Source: Reichenbachiella sp. (GTDB taxonomy: Bacteria; Bacteroidota; Bacteroidia; Cytophagales; Cyclobacteriaceae). Taken from it: 64,000 nt of DNA. The stretch lies in contig NZ_JAWPMM010000001.1 of the NCBI RefSeq assembly GCF_033344935.1, positions 978,001 through 1,042,000 on the forward strand. The letters are read 5' to 3'. Position 1 is the stretch's first letter, and each line of letters starts with the position of its first letter. The notes under the pieces are model-generated. The model had not been told where the DNA came from, searched no databases, and saw only the letters and a program-made list of their open reading frames with translations. The position numbers and the translations under genes are program-made. This document shows, piece after piece, positions 29,668 to 37,982 of the stretch.

Positions 29668-30549
29668 GTGAAATACTCGATCGAAAACGACCTATTCAAA
29701 GTAGAAGTTGATGAATGTGGTGCAGAGCTTTGTAGTATTTTGTCCAAAAAATCCGGACACGAATACATTTGGCAAGCCGACGAAAAGGTTTGGAAAGGCT
29801 CAGCACCTGTTCTGTTTCCTGTGATTGGAGCATTGAAGTCAGGAAGTTATATATTCAACGAAAAATCTTACGAATTACCAAAACATGGATTTGTTAGAAA
29901 TAGTAACAAAGTTCGTTTGATCAATCGAACCAGGTCGAGGTTGTCTTTTATTCTGTCCAGTGATGAGGAAACCTTAGACATGTACCCGTTTAAGTTTGAT
30001 TTGAAAGTGAGTTTTTTTCTGTTTGAAAGTAGACTTCAAATATTCCATGAAGTGGCCAATACGGGAGATGATCACATGTACTTTTCCCTTGGCGGCCACC
30101 CAGCTTTTAACTACCCATGGAAGGAGGGAGAAAACAAGGATGATTACTATTTAGAATTCGAAAGAAAAGAGAATAACTCAATATTTGTGATTTCTGAAAA
30201 CGGTCTTCTTACCAAGGACGAATTGCCAATGATGGAGGAGACAAATAAGCTTCCATTGAAAAAAGGATTATTCGACAATGATGCTTTGATCTTTACAGAA
30301 TTAAATTCTTCGGAGGTCAGCATCAAATCGAAAAGCTCAAAGGACAAAATCAGTGTTAATTTTGATGATTTCCCTTTTCTTGGCGTATGGTCGAAACCCA
30401 ACGCTGATTTTCTCTGTATAGAACCTTGGGATGGACTGCCTGACTTTGAAGACTCAGATCAGGAGCTAACCAAAAAACCAGGAATCATTAAACTCGGACC
30501 AGGAAGTATCCATTATGCATCATACACTATTCAAATTTTTGAAGCTTAG
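29668..30549 (+). CDS. Aldose 1-epimerase family protein (LacX-like)
   Basis: The 293-residue protein starts at GTG (29668), because the family's first beta strand begins immediately (YSIENDLFKVEV then GAELCSI). Visible family marks are YIWQADEKVWKGSAPVLFPVIG near 33-55, LPKHGFVRNS near 72-81, and SLGGHPAFNYPW near 135-146 with the His expected in the sugar site. Near the end are FLGVWSKPNADFLCIEPWDGL and the acidic patch. These proteins interconvert sugar anomers or bind hexoses. The substrate is not shown. The last 35 bp overlap the start of the next gene, so the two are probably cotranscribed. The gene is divergent from the GroES-like gene. Confidence 0.85.
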   Translation: MKYSIENDLFKVEVDECGAELCSILSKKSGHEYIWQADEKVWKGSAPVLFPVIGALKSGSYIFNEKSYELPKHGFVRNSNKVRLINRTRSRLSFILSSDEETLDMYPFKFDLKVSFFLFESRLQIFHEVANTGDDHMYFSLGGHPAFNYPWKEGENKDDYYLEFERKENNSIFVISENGLLTKDELPMMEETNKLPLKKGLFDNDALIFTELNSSEVSIKSKSSKDKISVNFDDFPFLGVWSKPNADFLCIEPWDGLPDFEDSDQELTKKPGIIKLGPGSIHYASYTIQIFEA

Positions 30550-31417
30550 CCTATCACTATTATTTTTCATTTCCATCTATTCATGCCAGCCGCAAGAAGT
30601 GCCGCTTTCGGAGGAGTATTTAAAGGCTGATGCCGAGTTTAGAGAACGCTTATCAAAAGGAAGAGACCATTACCTGAAGTTGGTGGGGCTGCATCCGCTG
30701 GTTCAGGGGACTAATTTATTTGGATCTTCCGAAGCAAATAACATTCAAATGAGCAGCAAAGGGTTACCGGCCACTATCGGTGCGGTGGAGCTTCAAGGAA
30801 CTACGGCGGTATTTACAGCATCGGATAGTTTAAGTATTCAGCTTACAGCCAATGATTCTGTGGTCTCGATTTGGACCGACGCGTTTACCGAGTCTTCTGA
30901 GAATGGGACCATGCTCAAACACAACCAGATAGAGTGGCAGGTAATAAAAAGATTGGATGAATTTTTTTTGCGTGTAAAAGATCAAGAGGCCGAAACAGCG
31001 AAAGTATTTAAAGGTTTTGAGGCCTATCCATTGCAGAGTAAGTATGTGGTGGAAGCCGATTACACACCTTATACGGATACTAAAACTGAAGAAGTCAATA
31101 CCCAGTTAGGAACCAATCAAGAAATGGATTTTTTAGGCGAATTGTCCTTTGAGTTGGATGGAAAATCATACAAGCTATCTGTAGGATTGGGAGGATTTTT
31201 GATTGTGGGGGATCAGACCAATGACGAAACTACCTATGGCGGGGGAAGGTATGTGTATGTAGATTTGCCAGAGGAGTCTGGAAAAGTGAAAATCGACTTT
31301 AATCGATTATACAATCCGCCTTGTGTGTACTCTGAATTTACTACTTGTCCTTTGCCCCCCACCCAAAATGTGCTGCCAATAAAAATTGAAGCTGGGGAAA
31401 AATATGCTCGCCTATGA
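30515..31417 (+). CDS. DUF1684 lipoprotein
   Basis: The 300-residue protein has a lipoprotein signal with SIYSC placing the lipid-bearing Cys at residue 24. The DUF1684 pattern is clear: RDHYLKLVGLHPLVQGTNLFGS near 47-68 and the C-terminal IDFNRLYNPPCVYSEF, TTCPLPPTQNVLPIKIEAGEK block. The function of DUF1684 is not known. It would sit in a membrane facing the periplasm. It overlaps the epimerase-like gene by 35 bp upstream and the cupin gene by four bases downstream, so three genes form one operon. Confidence 0.88.
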   Translation: MHHTLFKFLKLSLSLLFFISIYSCQPQEVPLSEEYLKADAEFRERLSKGRDHYLKLVGLHPLVQGTNLFGSSEANNIQMSSKGLPATIGAVELQGTTAVFTASDSLSIQLTANDSVVSIWTDAFTESSENGTMLKHNQIEWQVIKRLDEFFLRVKDQEAETAKVFKGFEAYPLQSKYVVEADYTPYTDTKTEEVNTQLGTNQEMDFLGELSFELDGKSYKLSVGLGGFLIVGDQTNDETTYGGGRYVYVDLPEESGKVKIDFNRLYNPPCVYSEFTTCPLPPTQNVLPIKIEAGEKYARL

Positions 31418-31734
31418 TTTTTCATGAAAGAGATCAACTAGAAACGAAAGAGTTAGTACAAGGTATTAGTGGTCAACTCATTCATACGGATACGTTATCC
31501 ATTGGCTATTTTGATATTGCCAAGGGAGCTGTATTACCAGCGCACAGTCATGTGCATGAACAAATAACCAGCCTTTTGGAAGGTGAACTGGAAATGACGG
31601 TAGATGGTGAAACCAAAATCATGAAAGCTGGTCATGTAGCCACTATCCCTTCGAATGTAGTTCATTCGGCTCGAGCACTTACCGACTGCAAAGCGGTAGA
31701 TGTTTTCAATCCAGTAAGGGAAGATTATAAGTAG
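31414..31734 (+). CDS. Small cupin-domain protein
   Basis: The 106-residue protein is a single cupin barrel with the two motifs PAHSHVHEQITSLLEGELE (about 43-61) and GHVATIPSNVVHSA (about 71-84), which hold the expected metal-binding His and Glu residues. Small cupins of this type are often sugar- or auxin-like binding proteins or isomerases, and no substrate can be named. Its ATG overlaps the stop of the DUF1684 gene (ATGA), so it belongs to that operon. Confidence 0.85.
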   Translation: MIFHERDQLETKELVQGISGQLIHTDTLSIGYFDIAKGAVLPAHSHVHEQITSLLEGELEMTVDGETKIMKAGHVATIPSNVVHSARALTDCKAVDVFNPVREDYK

Positions 31735-31806
31735 CGGGAAGGAATTCCTAGATTTGCATTAGGGTTGATAATATTTTATATTTATAACTCTAAAAAACCA
31801 ATCATT

Positions 31807-32055
31807 ATGATCAAAAATATCACCATCGGAGTCCTCTCTTTTCTTATTGTATTTTTTGTTTTGTTCGCGAATATCAAAGCCAATGAGGCCGTCAAACAAA
31901 CATTACTAGCCGAACTTAATTTGAAATTGGCCGAGGAAAATGAAACCAAAGCCAGAGAACAAGAACGAAAGGCAGTTGAGGCAGCGGCCAGAGCGATCAT
32001 CGAACAACAAAAGGCTGTTGAACTTCAGCAGCAATTAGACGACTGTAATAAATAA
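31807..32055 (+). CDS. Small membrane-anchored coiled-coil protein (twin 1)
   Basis: From the ATG at 31807 the product is 82 residues: one N-terminal membrane helix (about 5-22) and then a highly charged coiled coil full of A, E, K and Q. No family is recognised. The next gene, six bases downstream, encodes a protein of the same length and layout with related sequence (NEAVKQTLLAEL matches SEAELQRVSALE; both end in a Cys-containing tail). The two are tandem duplicates and may form a heteromeric membrane-bound coil. An earlier in-frame ATG at 31765 would break the membrane anchor, so I did not use it. Confidence 0.65.
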   Translation: MIKNITIGVLSFLIVFFVLFANIKANEAVKQTLLAELNLKLAEENETKAREQERKAVEAAARAIIEQQKAVELQQQLDDCNK

Positions 32056-32061
32056 AAAACG

Positions 32062-32307
32062 ATGAAGAAAAATATCCTCATTGGTGTACTTGCAGCCTTG
32101 GTCTGTTATTCAATTGTCATAGCCAATGGCAAAGCCAGCGAGGCTGAACTCCAGAGAGTATCGGCTTTGGAAAACCTGGTAGTTGCCATGGAAAATGAGA
32201 ATAAGGCAAAAGTTCAGGAACAAGCAGCTACAAAGGCGGCGGCAGAAGCACTGATAGCCCGGCGAAAGGTAGAAGAATTGCAACGTGCATTGGAGGTTTG
32301 TAAATAA
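32062..32307 (+). CDS. Small membrane-anchored coiled-coil protein (twin 2)
   Basis: The 81-residue product has one N-terminal membrane helix (about 5-21) and a charged Ala/Glu-rich coiled coil ending in VCK. It is a paralogue of the preceding gene and starts six bases after it. Function is unknown. The pairing, spacing and same orientation suggest they work together. Confidence 0.65.
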   Translation: MKKNILIGVLAALVCYSIVIANGKASEAELQRVSALENLVVAMENENKAKVQEQAATKAAAEALIARRKVEELQRALEVCK

Positions 32308-32406
32308 ATTGTATTCGACACAGCAGCTTCCGCCTTTGTGCGCGTGATCACCCACAAACACTAACAACTCCGGATTACAAGAGGTTTTAACAACGAAGGT
32401 TGGAAA

Positions 32407-32913
32407 CTAGGCCTTCTGCGCTCTACTACCCAGCTTAACCACTTCCAAGTCCTTAGGTTTCCCCGCTTCAAGAGTGAATCGTAGCAAAGTTCTTTCCTTG
32501 TGAAATCCGTGACGTCCAGCAGCACCTGGGTTCATAAATAAGGTGCCGGGTCTTTTAGGGTCGTGCATGACGGTCAGAATATGAGAATGACCGCATATAA
32601 ATAACTGAGGTAAATGTTTATTGATCAATCCTCTCACCCTCGGATTATATCTTGGTGGTTTTCCTCCGATGTGTGTCATATATACTTTCACACCCTCGCA
32701 CATAAACATTTGATCCTCTGGAAATAATTGACGAACGTCTTGCCCGTCGATATTGCCATATACGCCGAGTGTAGGTTTGAATGCACCCAATTCCTCAATA
32801 AGAGCAGCTGTACCCACATCACCCGCATGCCATATTTGATCCACTTCTTTGAAATAATCAAATACTTTTGGATCCAAAAATCCGTGAGTATCAGAGATCA
32901 GTCCTATGCGCAA
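32407..32913 (-). CDS. YfcE/MJ0936-type metallophosphoesterase
   Basis: The 168-residue protein has the metallophosphoesterase metal ligands in order: SDTHG (about 7-11), HAGDVG (about 30-35), YGNIDG (about 53-58), and the late MTHIGG and CGHSH blocks. This is the small YfcE-like family, which hydrolyses phosphodiesters. The natural substrate is not shown. The start is a TTG at 32913, because the family begins right there with RIGLISDTHG and no ATG is available. It is convergent with the small coiled-coil genes. Confidence 0.85.
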   Translation of the reverse strand: MRIGLISDTHGFLDPKVFDYFKEVDQIWHAGDVGTAALIEELGAFKPTLGVYGNIDGQDVRQLFPEDQMFMCEGVKVYMTHIGGKPPRYNPRVRGLINKHLPQLFICGHSHILTVMHDPKRPGTLFMNPGAAGRHGFHKERTLLRFTLEAGKPKDLEVVKLGSRAQKA

Positions 32914-33016
32914 ATTTTATTAGTTTTGATGGTGAACAATTTCCTGTTGAGCTGGTCCAACCCTCCAGAAATCAAAACTCGAAGTTGCCACTTTTTTCTA
33001 ATTAAACAACGACACT

Positions 33017-33544
33017 ATGCCCATTCGCAGACCATTCAATTTGAAAAAATGGATCGATGACAATCGAGATTTGCTCAAACCCCCTGTAAGTAATAAGAAT
33101 CTTTACGTAGAAGCCGAAGACTATATCGTTATGATCGTAGGCGGACCGAACGCTCGAAAGGATTATCATTACAATGAAACCGAAGAGCTCTTTTATCAAT
33201 TGCAAGGAGATATTACCGTTCGAATTCAAGAAGATGGTAAAGCTGTAGATATCGATATCAAAGAAGGGGAAATGTACCTACATCCAGCGAAAGTTCCTCA
33301 TTCACCTATTCGCGGAGAAAACACTGTGGGGCTTGTGATCGAGCGAAAAAGAAATAGAGAAATGGACGATGGGCTCATTTGGTTTTGCGACAAGTGCAAC
33401 ACCAAATTGCACGAAACTTATTTCTACCTGACTAATGTAGAGAAAGATTTCCAGCCTAGATTCAAAGACTTTTATGCCTCTGAGGAATTACGTACCTGCA
33501 AAAACTGCGGACACATGATGGAAACTGACCCTCGGTTTGTATAG
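33017..33544 (+). CDS. nbaC: 3-hydroxyanthranilate 3,4-dioxygenase
   Basis: The 175-residue protein matches the bacterial 3-hydroxyanthranilate dioxygenase layout. It has an N-terminal FNLKKWIDDN, a cupin iron site with HYNETEELFYQLQGD (His, Glu) and a later HPAKVPHSP His. A C-terminal rubredoxin-like pair follows, CDKC (about 125) and CKNC (about 162), which binds a second iron. It opens the ring of 3-hydroxyanthranilate to give the precursor of quinolinate, in tryptophan breakdown and NAD synthesis. It lies 94 bp before kynureninase, which makes its substrate, so the two are a pathway pair. Confidence 0.92.
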   Translation: MPIRRPFNLKKWIDDNRDLLKPPVSNKNLYVEAEDYIVMIVGGPNARKDYHYNETEELFYQLQGDITVRIQEDGKAVDIDIKEGEMYLHPAKVPHSPIRGENTVGLVIERKRNREMDDGLIWFCDKCNTKLHETYFYLTNVEKDFQPRFKDFYASEELRTCKNCGHMMETDPRFV

Positions 33545-33558
33545 CTATTATAATTTTA

Positions 33559-33600
33559 TTGTCATTTCGACGAAGGAGAAATCTCATCAGCGTCTAAGCT
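33559..33600. repeat. Copy of a dispersed intergenic repeat (short form)
   Basis: The stretch TGTCATTTCGACGAAGGAGA and following bases is, in reverse complement, related to the two longer copies at 40229 and 40509. Shared parts are AGCTTA near one end, a GAGA/TTCTC hairpin in the middle and TCGAAATGACA at the other end. It lies between the dioxygenase and kynureninase genes. Confidence 0.5.
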
Positions 33601-33637
33601 GTAGTTTTGGATATGCACCTTTGTTATCAATTTCTAT

Positions 33638-34945
33638 ATGCCAGTGATCCAATACCAAAACACATTATCCTTCGCTCAAACCTGCGACAACAACGATCCC
33701 CTTCGTTTGTACCGTGATCAATTTTACATCCCCCAGCATAATGGACAAGACTGTATATACCTCGTTGGAAACTCGCTTGGTCTACAACCAAAGTCTACTC
33801 GAAGTTATATAGAGCAAGAGCTACAAGACTGGCAAGACTTGGGCGTAGAAGGTCACTTCGACGAGGGAGCTACCCGCCCATGGTTTCACTACCACAAATT
33901 TCTCAAGAGCCATTTGGCCAAATTAGCCGGAGCTAAAGAAATGGAAGTGGTGTCTATGAACAGCCTCACAACCAATTTGCACTTGATGATGGTGTCCTTC
34001 TACAGACCCACAGCCAAGCGATTCAAAATCATCACCGAAGCAGGGGCCTTTCCTTCTGATCAGTATGCCTTAGAAACTCAATTGCATTTTCATGCCAACA
34101 AAGGCGGCGCAAAATTATTTGACCCAGCCGAGGCTTTGGTGGAATTAAAACCCAGTGAAGGCGAAGAAACATTGAGGACAGAAGATATTCTTGCTGCTAT
34201 TGAAGAGCACAAAGATGAATTGGCCTTAGTCATGATGGCGGGTGTGCAATACTATACCGGGCAGCTGTTTGATATTTCTACTATTACTAAAAAAGGGCAT
34301 GAATGTGGGGCATTGGTGGGTTTTGATCTGGCCCATGCTTTTGGAAACGTTCCACTCAATCTCCATGATGACCAAGTTGATTTTGCTGTTTGGTGTTCAT
34401 ATAAGTATCTGAACTCTGGACCAGGTAGTGTGTCGGGCATCTTCGTGCATGAGCGTCACAGCAAAAAACCTGACTTGCCACGATTTGCTGGCTGGTGGGG
34501 GCACGATGAGTCACAAAGGTTTCAAATGAAGAAAGGTTTTGTGCCTATGGAGGGTGCGGATGCGTGGCAGCTGAGCAATGTGAATGTATTGCCGAGTGCC
34601 GCTCATTTGGCCTCTTTGGAAATATTTTCAGAAGCAGGAATTGAGAATTTGAGAAAAAAAAGTATTGAACTGACTGGTTATATGGAGTTCTTGCTGAATG
34701 AGCTCAACGGTGAGGAGGAAAAAATTCAAATTATTACACCTGCTGATCCTAAACAGCGCGGCGCGCAGCTTTCACTCTGTTTGGCTCACGGCGGTAAAGA
34801 TTTATTCAACAAACTAGGAGAAAACGGCATCATCGCAGACTGGCGAGAGCCCAATGTCATCCGAGTGGCAGCTGTTCCTATGTACAATAGGTTCGAAGAC
34901 GTCTGGAGGTTTGTGGATTTACTAAAAAAACTGCTTATCTCTTAG
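33638..34945 (+). CDS. kynU: Kynureninase
   Basis: The 435-residue PLP enzyme has the kynureninase pattern: YLVGNSLGLQPKST near 43-56, SMNSLTTNLHLMM near 108-120, GVQYYTGQLFDI near 202-213 and GFDLAHAFGN near 228-237. The PLP lysine is K256 in WCSYKYLNSGPG, and GWWGH follows at about 287. It splits 3-hydroxykynurenine to 3-hydroxyanthranilate and alanine, feeding the dioxygenase next to it. Length is normal for the family. The other kynurenine-pathway genes (tryptophan dioxygenase, monooxygenase, quinolinate phosphoribosyltransferase) are not in the window. Confidence 0.95.
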   Translation: MPVIQYQNTLSFAQTCDNNDPLRLYRDQFYIPQHNGQDCIYLVGNSLGLQPKSTRSYIEQELQDWQDLGVEGHFDEGATRPWFHYHKFLKSHLAKLAGAKEMEVVSMNSLTTNLHLMMVSFYRPTAKRFKIITEAGAFPSDQYALETQLHFHANKGGAKLFDPAEALVELKPSEGEETLRTEDILAAIEEHKDELALVMMAGVQYYTGQLFDISTITKKGHECGALVGFDLAHAFGNVPLNLHDDQVDFAVWCSYKYLNSGPGSVSGIFVHERHSKKPDLPRFAGWWGHDESQRFQMKKGFVPMEGADAWQLSNVNVLPSAAHLASLEIFSEAGIENLRKKSIELTGYMEFLLNELNGEEEKIQIITPADPKQRGAQLSLCLAHGGKDLFNKLGENGIIADWREPNVIRVAAVPMYNRFEDVWRFVDLLKKLLIS

Positions 34946-34964
34946 CATTACAAGAAATCGACAT

Positions 34965-35042
34965 TACGTAGTAATCACTCAATATTGAAATTAACTACGT
35001 AAATATTTTTCATTACTTAGAAGAACTACGTATTTTTACGTA
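34965..35042 (+). promoter_or_regulatory. nirB upstream region with phased TACGTA sites and a 7-2-7 operator
   Basis: TACGTA occurs at 34965, 34996, 35027 and 35037. The first three are exactly 31 bp apart, about three turns of DNA. The last two form TACGTATTTTTACGTA (35027-35042): TACGTAT, TT, TTACGTA. This is the 7-2-7 arrangement and the TACNNNT-type half site of NarL-family regulators. The site ends 13 bp before the nirB ATG. The same site precedes the nitrate reductase gene, and a NarL-type regulator is encoded between the two operons, so it is the likely binder. Confidence 0.65.
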
Positions 35043-35055
35043 ATAAATCTAAGAT

Positions 35056-37560
35056 ATGGAAAAGATCATAGTTATTGGCAACGGAATGGTAGGGTACAAG
35101 TTTTGCGAAAAACTGCGTGCTAAGGCTTCCAAGGAACAATTTTCAATAAAAGTATTCGGTGAAGAGCCCAATGTGGCTTACGATAGAGTACACCTCAGTG
35201 AGTACTTTTCAAATCAATCTGTCTCTGATTTGGAGATGGCTCCTCGAAATTGGTACGTAGAAAATGACATCGAGCTGATCACCGGCGAGTTGATTATCAA
35301 TATAGATCGAGAAAATAAAAAAGTAACTAGTCATACCGGCTTAGAGGAATCTTACGATAAGTTGGTTTTGGCCACAGGGTCAAGTGCTTTTGTACCGCCG
35401 ATCAAAGGTTCGGAAATGCAGGGCGTGTTCGTATATCGTACGATCGAAGATTTAGAAGCCATCATCGAGTATGGCAAGAGTTCAAAAAAAGCAGCTGTGT
35501 TAGGTGGAGGTCTTTTAGGACTAGAAGCAGCTAAAGCGATGCTCGATTTGAATCAAGAAACACATGTGATCGAATTTGCCTCTCGTTTGATGCCAAGACA
35601 ATTGGATCAAGGTGGATCTGATGCTTTGAAAGCCAAAATGGAGGATCTGGGTGTGAATATTCATATGAATCGAAACACGGCCAGCATCTTGGGTGAAGAT
35701 AAAATGACTGGTTTGGAATTCACGGACGGTCAATTATTGGCAGCGGATATGCTAGTGATCTCATGCGGTATCAAGCCAAGAGACGAGTTGGCTACACAGT
35801 GCGGGTTGGAAGTGGGGCAACGAGGAGGAATAGTAGTCAATGACCTACTCGAAACGACAGATAAAGATATTTATGCCATTGGCGAATGCGCTTTGCACAA
35901 AAACTTCATTTACGGTCTGGTGGCTCCAGGTTACGAGATGGCCGATGTTGTAGTTGATCAATTACTCCAAGGCGAAGAGAAAGCTTTCGATAGCTATGAC
36001 ATGTCGACTAAGTTGAAGTTGATTGGTGTGGATGTGGCCAGTTTCGGAGATGCCTTGTGTGAAAATGTGCCTCACAAGCCTATAGTATTCGAAGACAATC
36101 TTGAAGGCATTTATAAAAGAATCAATATCTCAGAAGATGGTAAAAAACTTCTCGGAGGTATATTGGTAGGGGATGCGGAAGCGTATGGGATGCTCCTACA
36201 GGTGACACTCAATGGCATGGCTTTACCTCCAAATCCTGAAGACTTGATCTTGGGTAGTCGAGGTGGTGAGTCTGCCGAAATGGAACTTCCAGACACAGCA
36301 CAGATTTGCTCTTGCGAAAACGTGACCAAAGGAGATATCTGCAAAGCAGTAGTAGACCAAAACCTGGAAAATATCGCGGATGTAAAAGCTTGTACCAAAG
36401 CGGGCACGGGTTGTGGGGCTTGTACGCCAATGGTGACTGACATTTTCAACGATCAGTTGAAATCCATGGGCAAAACAGTCAAAAAAGTATTGTGTGAGCA
36501 TTTCGAATATTCTCGTCAGGAGTTGTTCGATTTGATCAAAGTAAAAGGAATCAAGAGTTACGATGACCTCCTAGATGCACATGGATCGGGCGATGGTTGT
36601 GAAGTTTGTAAGCCAGCAGTGGCTTCGTTGATGGCGAGTATCTGGAATGAGTTGATATTGAATCAAGACACGATTCAAGACACCAATGACAGATTCTTAG
36701 CCAATATTCAAAAAGGAGGATCGTACTCTGTGGTGCCTAGAATCCCTGGTGGAGAAATTACTCCAGACAAGCTAATTGTTATTGGCCAGGTAGCTAAAAA
36801 ATATAACCTGTATACCAAAATCACAGGTGGTCAGCGTATCGATTTATTCGGTGCTTCAGTCAACCAATTGCCAGACATTTGGGAAGAATTGATTGACGCT
36901 GGATTTGAGAGTGGACATGCTTATGGTAAGTCATTGAGAACGGTGAAAAGCTGTGTAGGGTCATCATGGTGTAGATATGGGTTGCACGATTCAGTGTCAT
37001 TTGCTATCGAAGTAGAAGAAAGATACAGAGGCTTGCGTTCGCCACACAAACTGAAGAGTGCAGTGTCAGGATGTAGAAGAGAATGTGCTGAAGCATTGAG
37101 CAAGGATTTTGGAATTATTGCGACAGAAGTGGGTTGGAACCTTTACGTCTGTGGAAACGGCGGTTCGAATCCTCAGCATGCGCTGCTGCTAGCCGGTGAT
37201 ATCGACTCTGAGACTTGTCTGAAATACATCGATAGATTCTTGATGTTCTACATCAAAACAGCCGAGCCACTTAACAGAACAGCCACCTGGCTGAACAAGT
37301 TGGAAGGCGGAATAGAATATTTGAAGCAAGTAGTAGTAGAAGATTCATTGGGCATTGGGGCTGATCTCGAAAGAGAAATGGATTTCATGGTTGACACTTA
37401 CAAGTGTGAGTGGAAAGAAGTAGTGAACAATCCTGAATTGAGAAAGAAGTTTACCCATTTCGTGAATGCGGATATTCCTGATCCGACAATGAAATTCGAA
37501 GATTTCAGAGGACAAAAGAAACCAGTAGACTGGGACAAAGAATTGGTAGAAAGCAAATAA
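35056..37560 (+). CDS. nirB: NADH-dependent nitrite reductase, large subunit
   Basis: The 834-residue protein has all NirB parts in order. These are an FAD domain starting with IIVIGNGMVGYKFCEKL (about 4-20), an NADH domain with AAVLGGGLLGLEAAKAM (about 144-160) and a BFD-type [2Fe-2S] domain (CSCENVTKG to GTGCGACTP, about 417-460). The sulfite/nitrite reductase half follows, with its ferredoxin-like repeat near 560-625 and the siroheme/4Fe-4S ligands C633, C639, C673 and C677 (CVGSSWC and CRREC). It reduces nitrite to ammonium with NADH in the cytoplasm. nirD follows at once. No siroheme synthesis gene or nitrite/nitrate transporter gene is in the window. Confidence 0.96.
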   Translation: MEKIIVIGNGMVGYKFCEKLRAKASKEQFSIKVFGEEPNVAYDRVHLSEYFSNQSVSDLEMAPRNWYVENDIELITGELIINIDRENKKVTSHTGLEESYDKLVLATGSSAFVPPIKGSEMQGVFVYRTIEDLEAIIEYGKSSKKAAVLGGGLLGLEAAKAMLDLNQETHVIEFASRLMPRQLDQGGSDALKAKMEDLGVNIHMNRNTASILGEDKMTGLEFTDGQLLAADMLVISCGIKPRDELATQCGLEVGQRGGIVVNDLLETTDKDIYAIGECALHKNFIYGLVAPGYEMADVVVDQLLQGEEKAFDSYDMSTKLKLIGVDVASFGDALCENVPHKPIVFEDNLEGIYKRINISEDGKKLLGGILVGDAEAYGMLLQVTLNGMALPPNPEDLILGSRGGESAEMELPDTAQICSCENVTKGDICKAVVDQNLENIADVKACTKAGTGCGACTPMVTDIFNDQLKSMGKTVKKVLCEHFEYSRQELFDLIKVKGIKSYDDLLDAHGSGDGCEVCKPAVASLMASIWNELILNQDTIQDTNDRFLANIQKGGSYSVVPRIPGGEITPDKLIVIGQVAKKYNLYTKITGGQRIDLFGASVNQLPDIWEELIDAGFESGHAYGKSLRTVKSCVGSSWCRYGLHDSVSFAIEVEERYRGLRSPHKLKSAVSGCRRECAEALSKDFGIIATEVGWNLYVCGNGGSNPQHALLLAGDIDSETCLKYIDRFLMFYIKTAEPLNRTATWLNKLEGGIEYLKQVVVEDSLGIGADLEREMDFMVDTYKCEWKEVVNNPELRKKFTHFVNADIPDPTMKFEDFRGQKKPVDWDKELVESK

Positions 37561-37567
37561 TAAGGCA

Positions 37568-37942
37568 ATGACTGAAACAATAGAATATAAAACGGTAACT
37601 GCCGAAGAAGTAGGTGCTTGGGTAGAAGTAGCCGCTGAAAAAGATTTTCCGACTAATGGAGGAGTTTGTGCAGAACATAATGGATTACAAGTAGCGGTAT
37701 TCAATTTCTCAAGAAGAAAGGAATGGTACGCTACACAAAACCTCTGCCCGCACAAGCAGCAAATGATTTTGAGCAGAGGCATGCTGGGATCAGAAGGCGA
37801 AGAACCCAAAGTGGCTTGTCCTTTTCATAAGCAGACCTTTTCATTGAAAGATGGAAAAAACTTAAATGGAGATCATTGTGCCTTGGCTACGTATCCAGTT
37901 AAGGTAGAAAATGGGTATGTTTACGTAGGATTTAAGAACTAA
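37568..37942 (+). CDS. nirD: Nitrite reductase small subunit, Rieske type
   Basis: The 124-residue protein is a Rieske-fold NirD. Unlike some enterobacterial NirD proteins, it keeps both iron-sulfur ligand pairs, C-P-H (NLCPHKQ, about 58-64) and C-P-F-H (ACPFHKQTF, about 87-95), so it probably binds a [2Fe-2S] cluster. It begins seven bases after nirB and should be cotranscribed and form part of the same enzyme. Confidence 0.92.
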   Translation: MTETIEYKTVTAEEVGAWVEVAAEKDFPTNGGVCAEHNGLQVAVFNFSRRKEWYATQNLCPHKQQMILSRGMLGSEGEEPKVACPFHKQTFSLKDGKNLNGDHCALATYPVKVENGYVYVGFKN

Positions 37943-37982
37943 TTCAGTAGAAATCACAATTTTTGCATCAAAGTAATATCAC

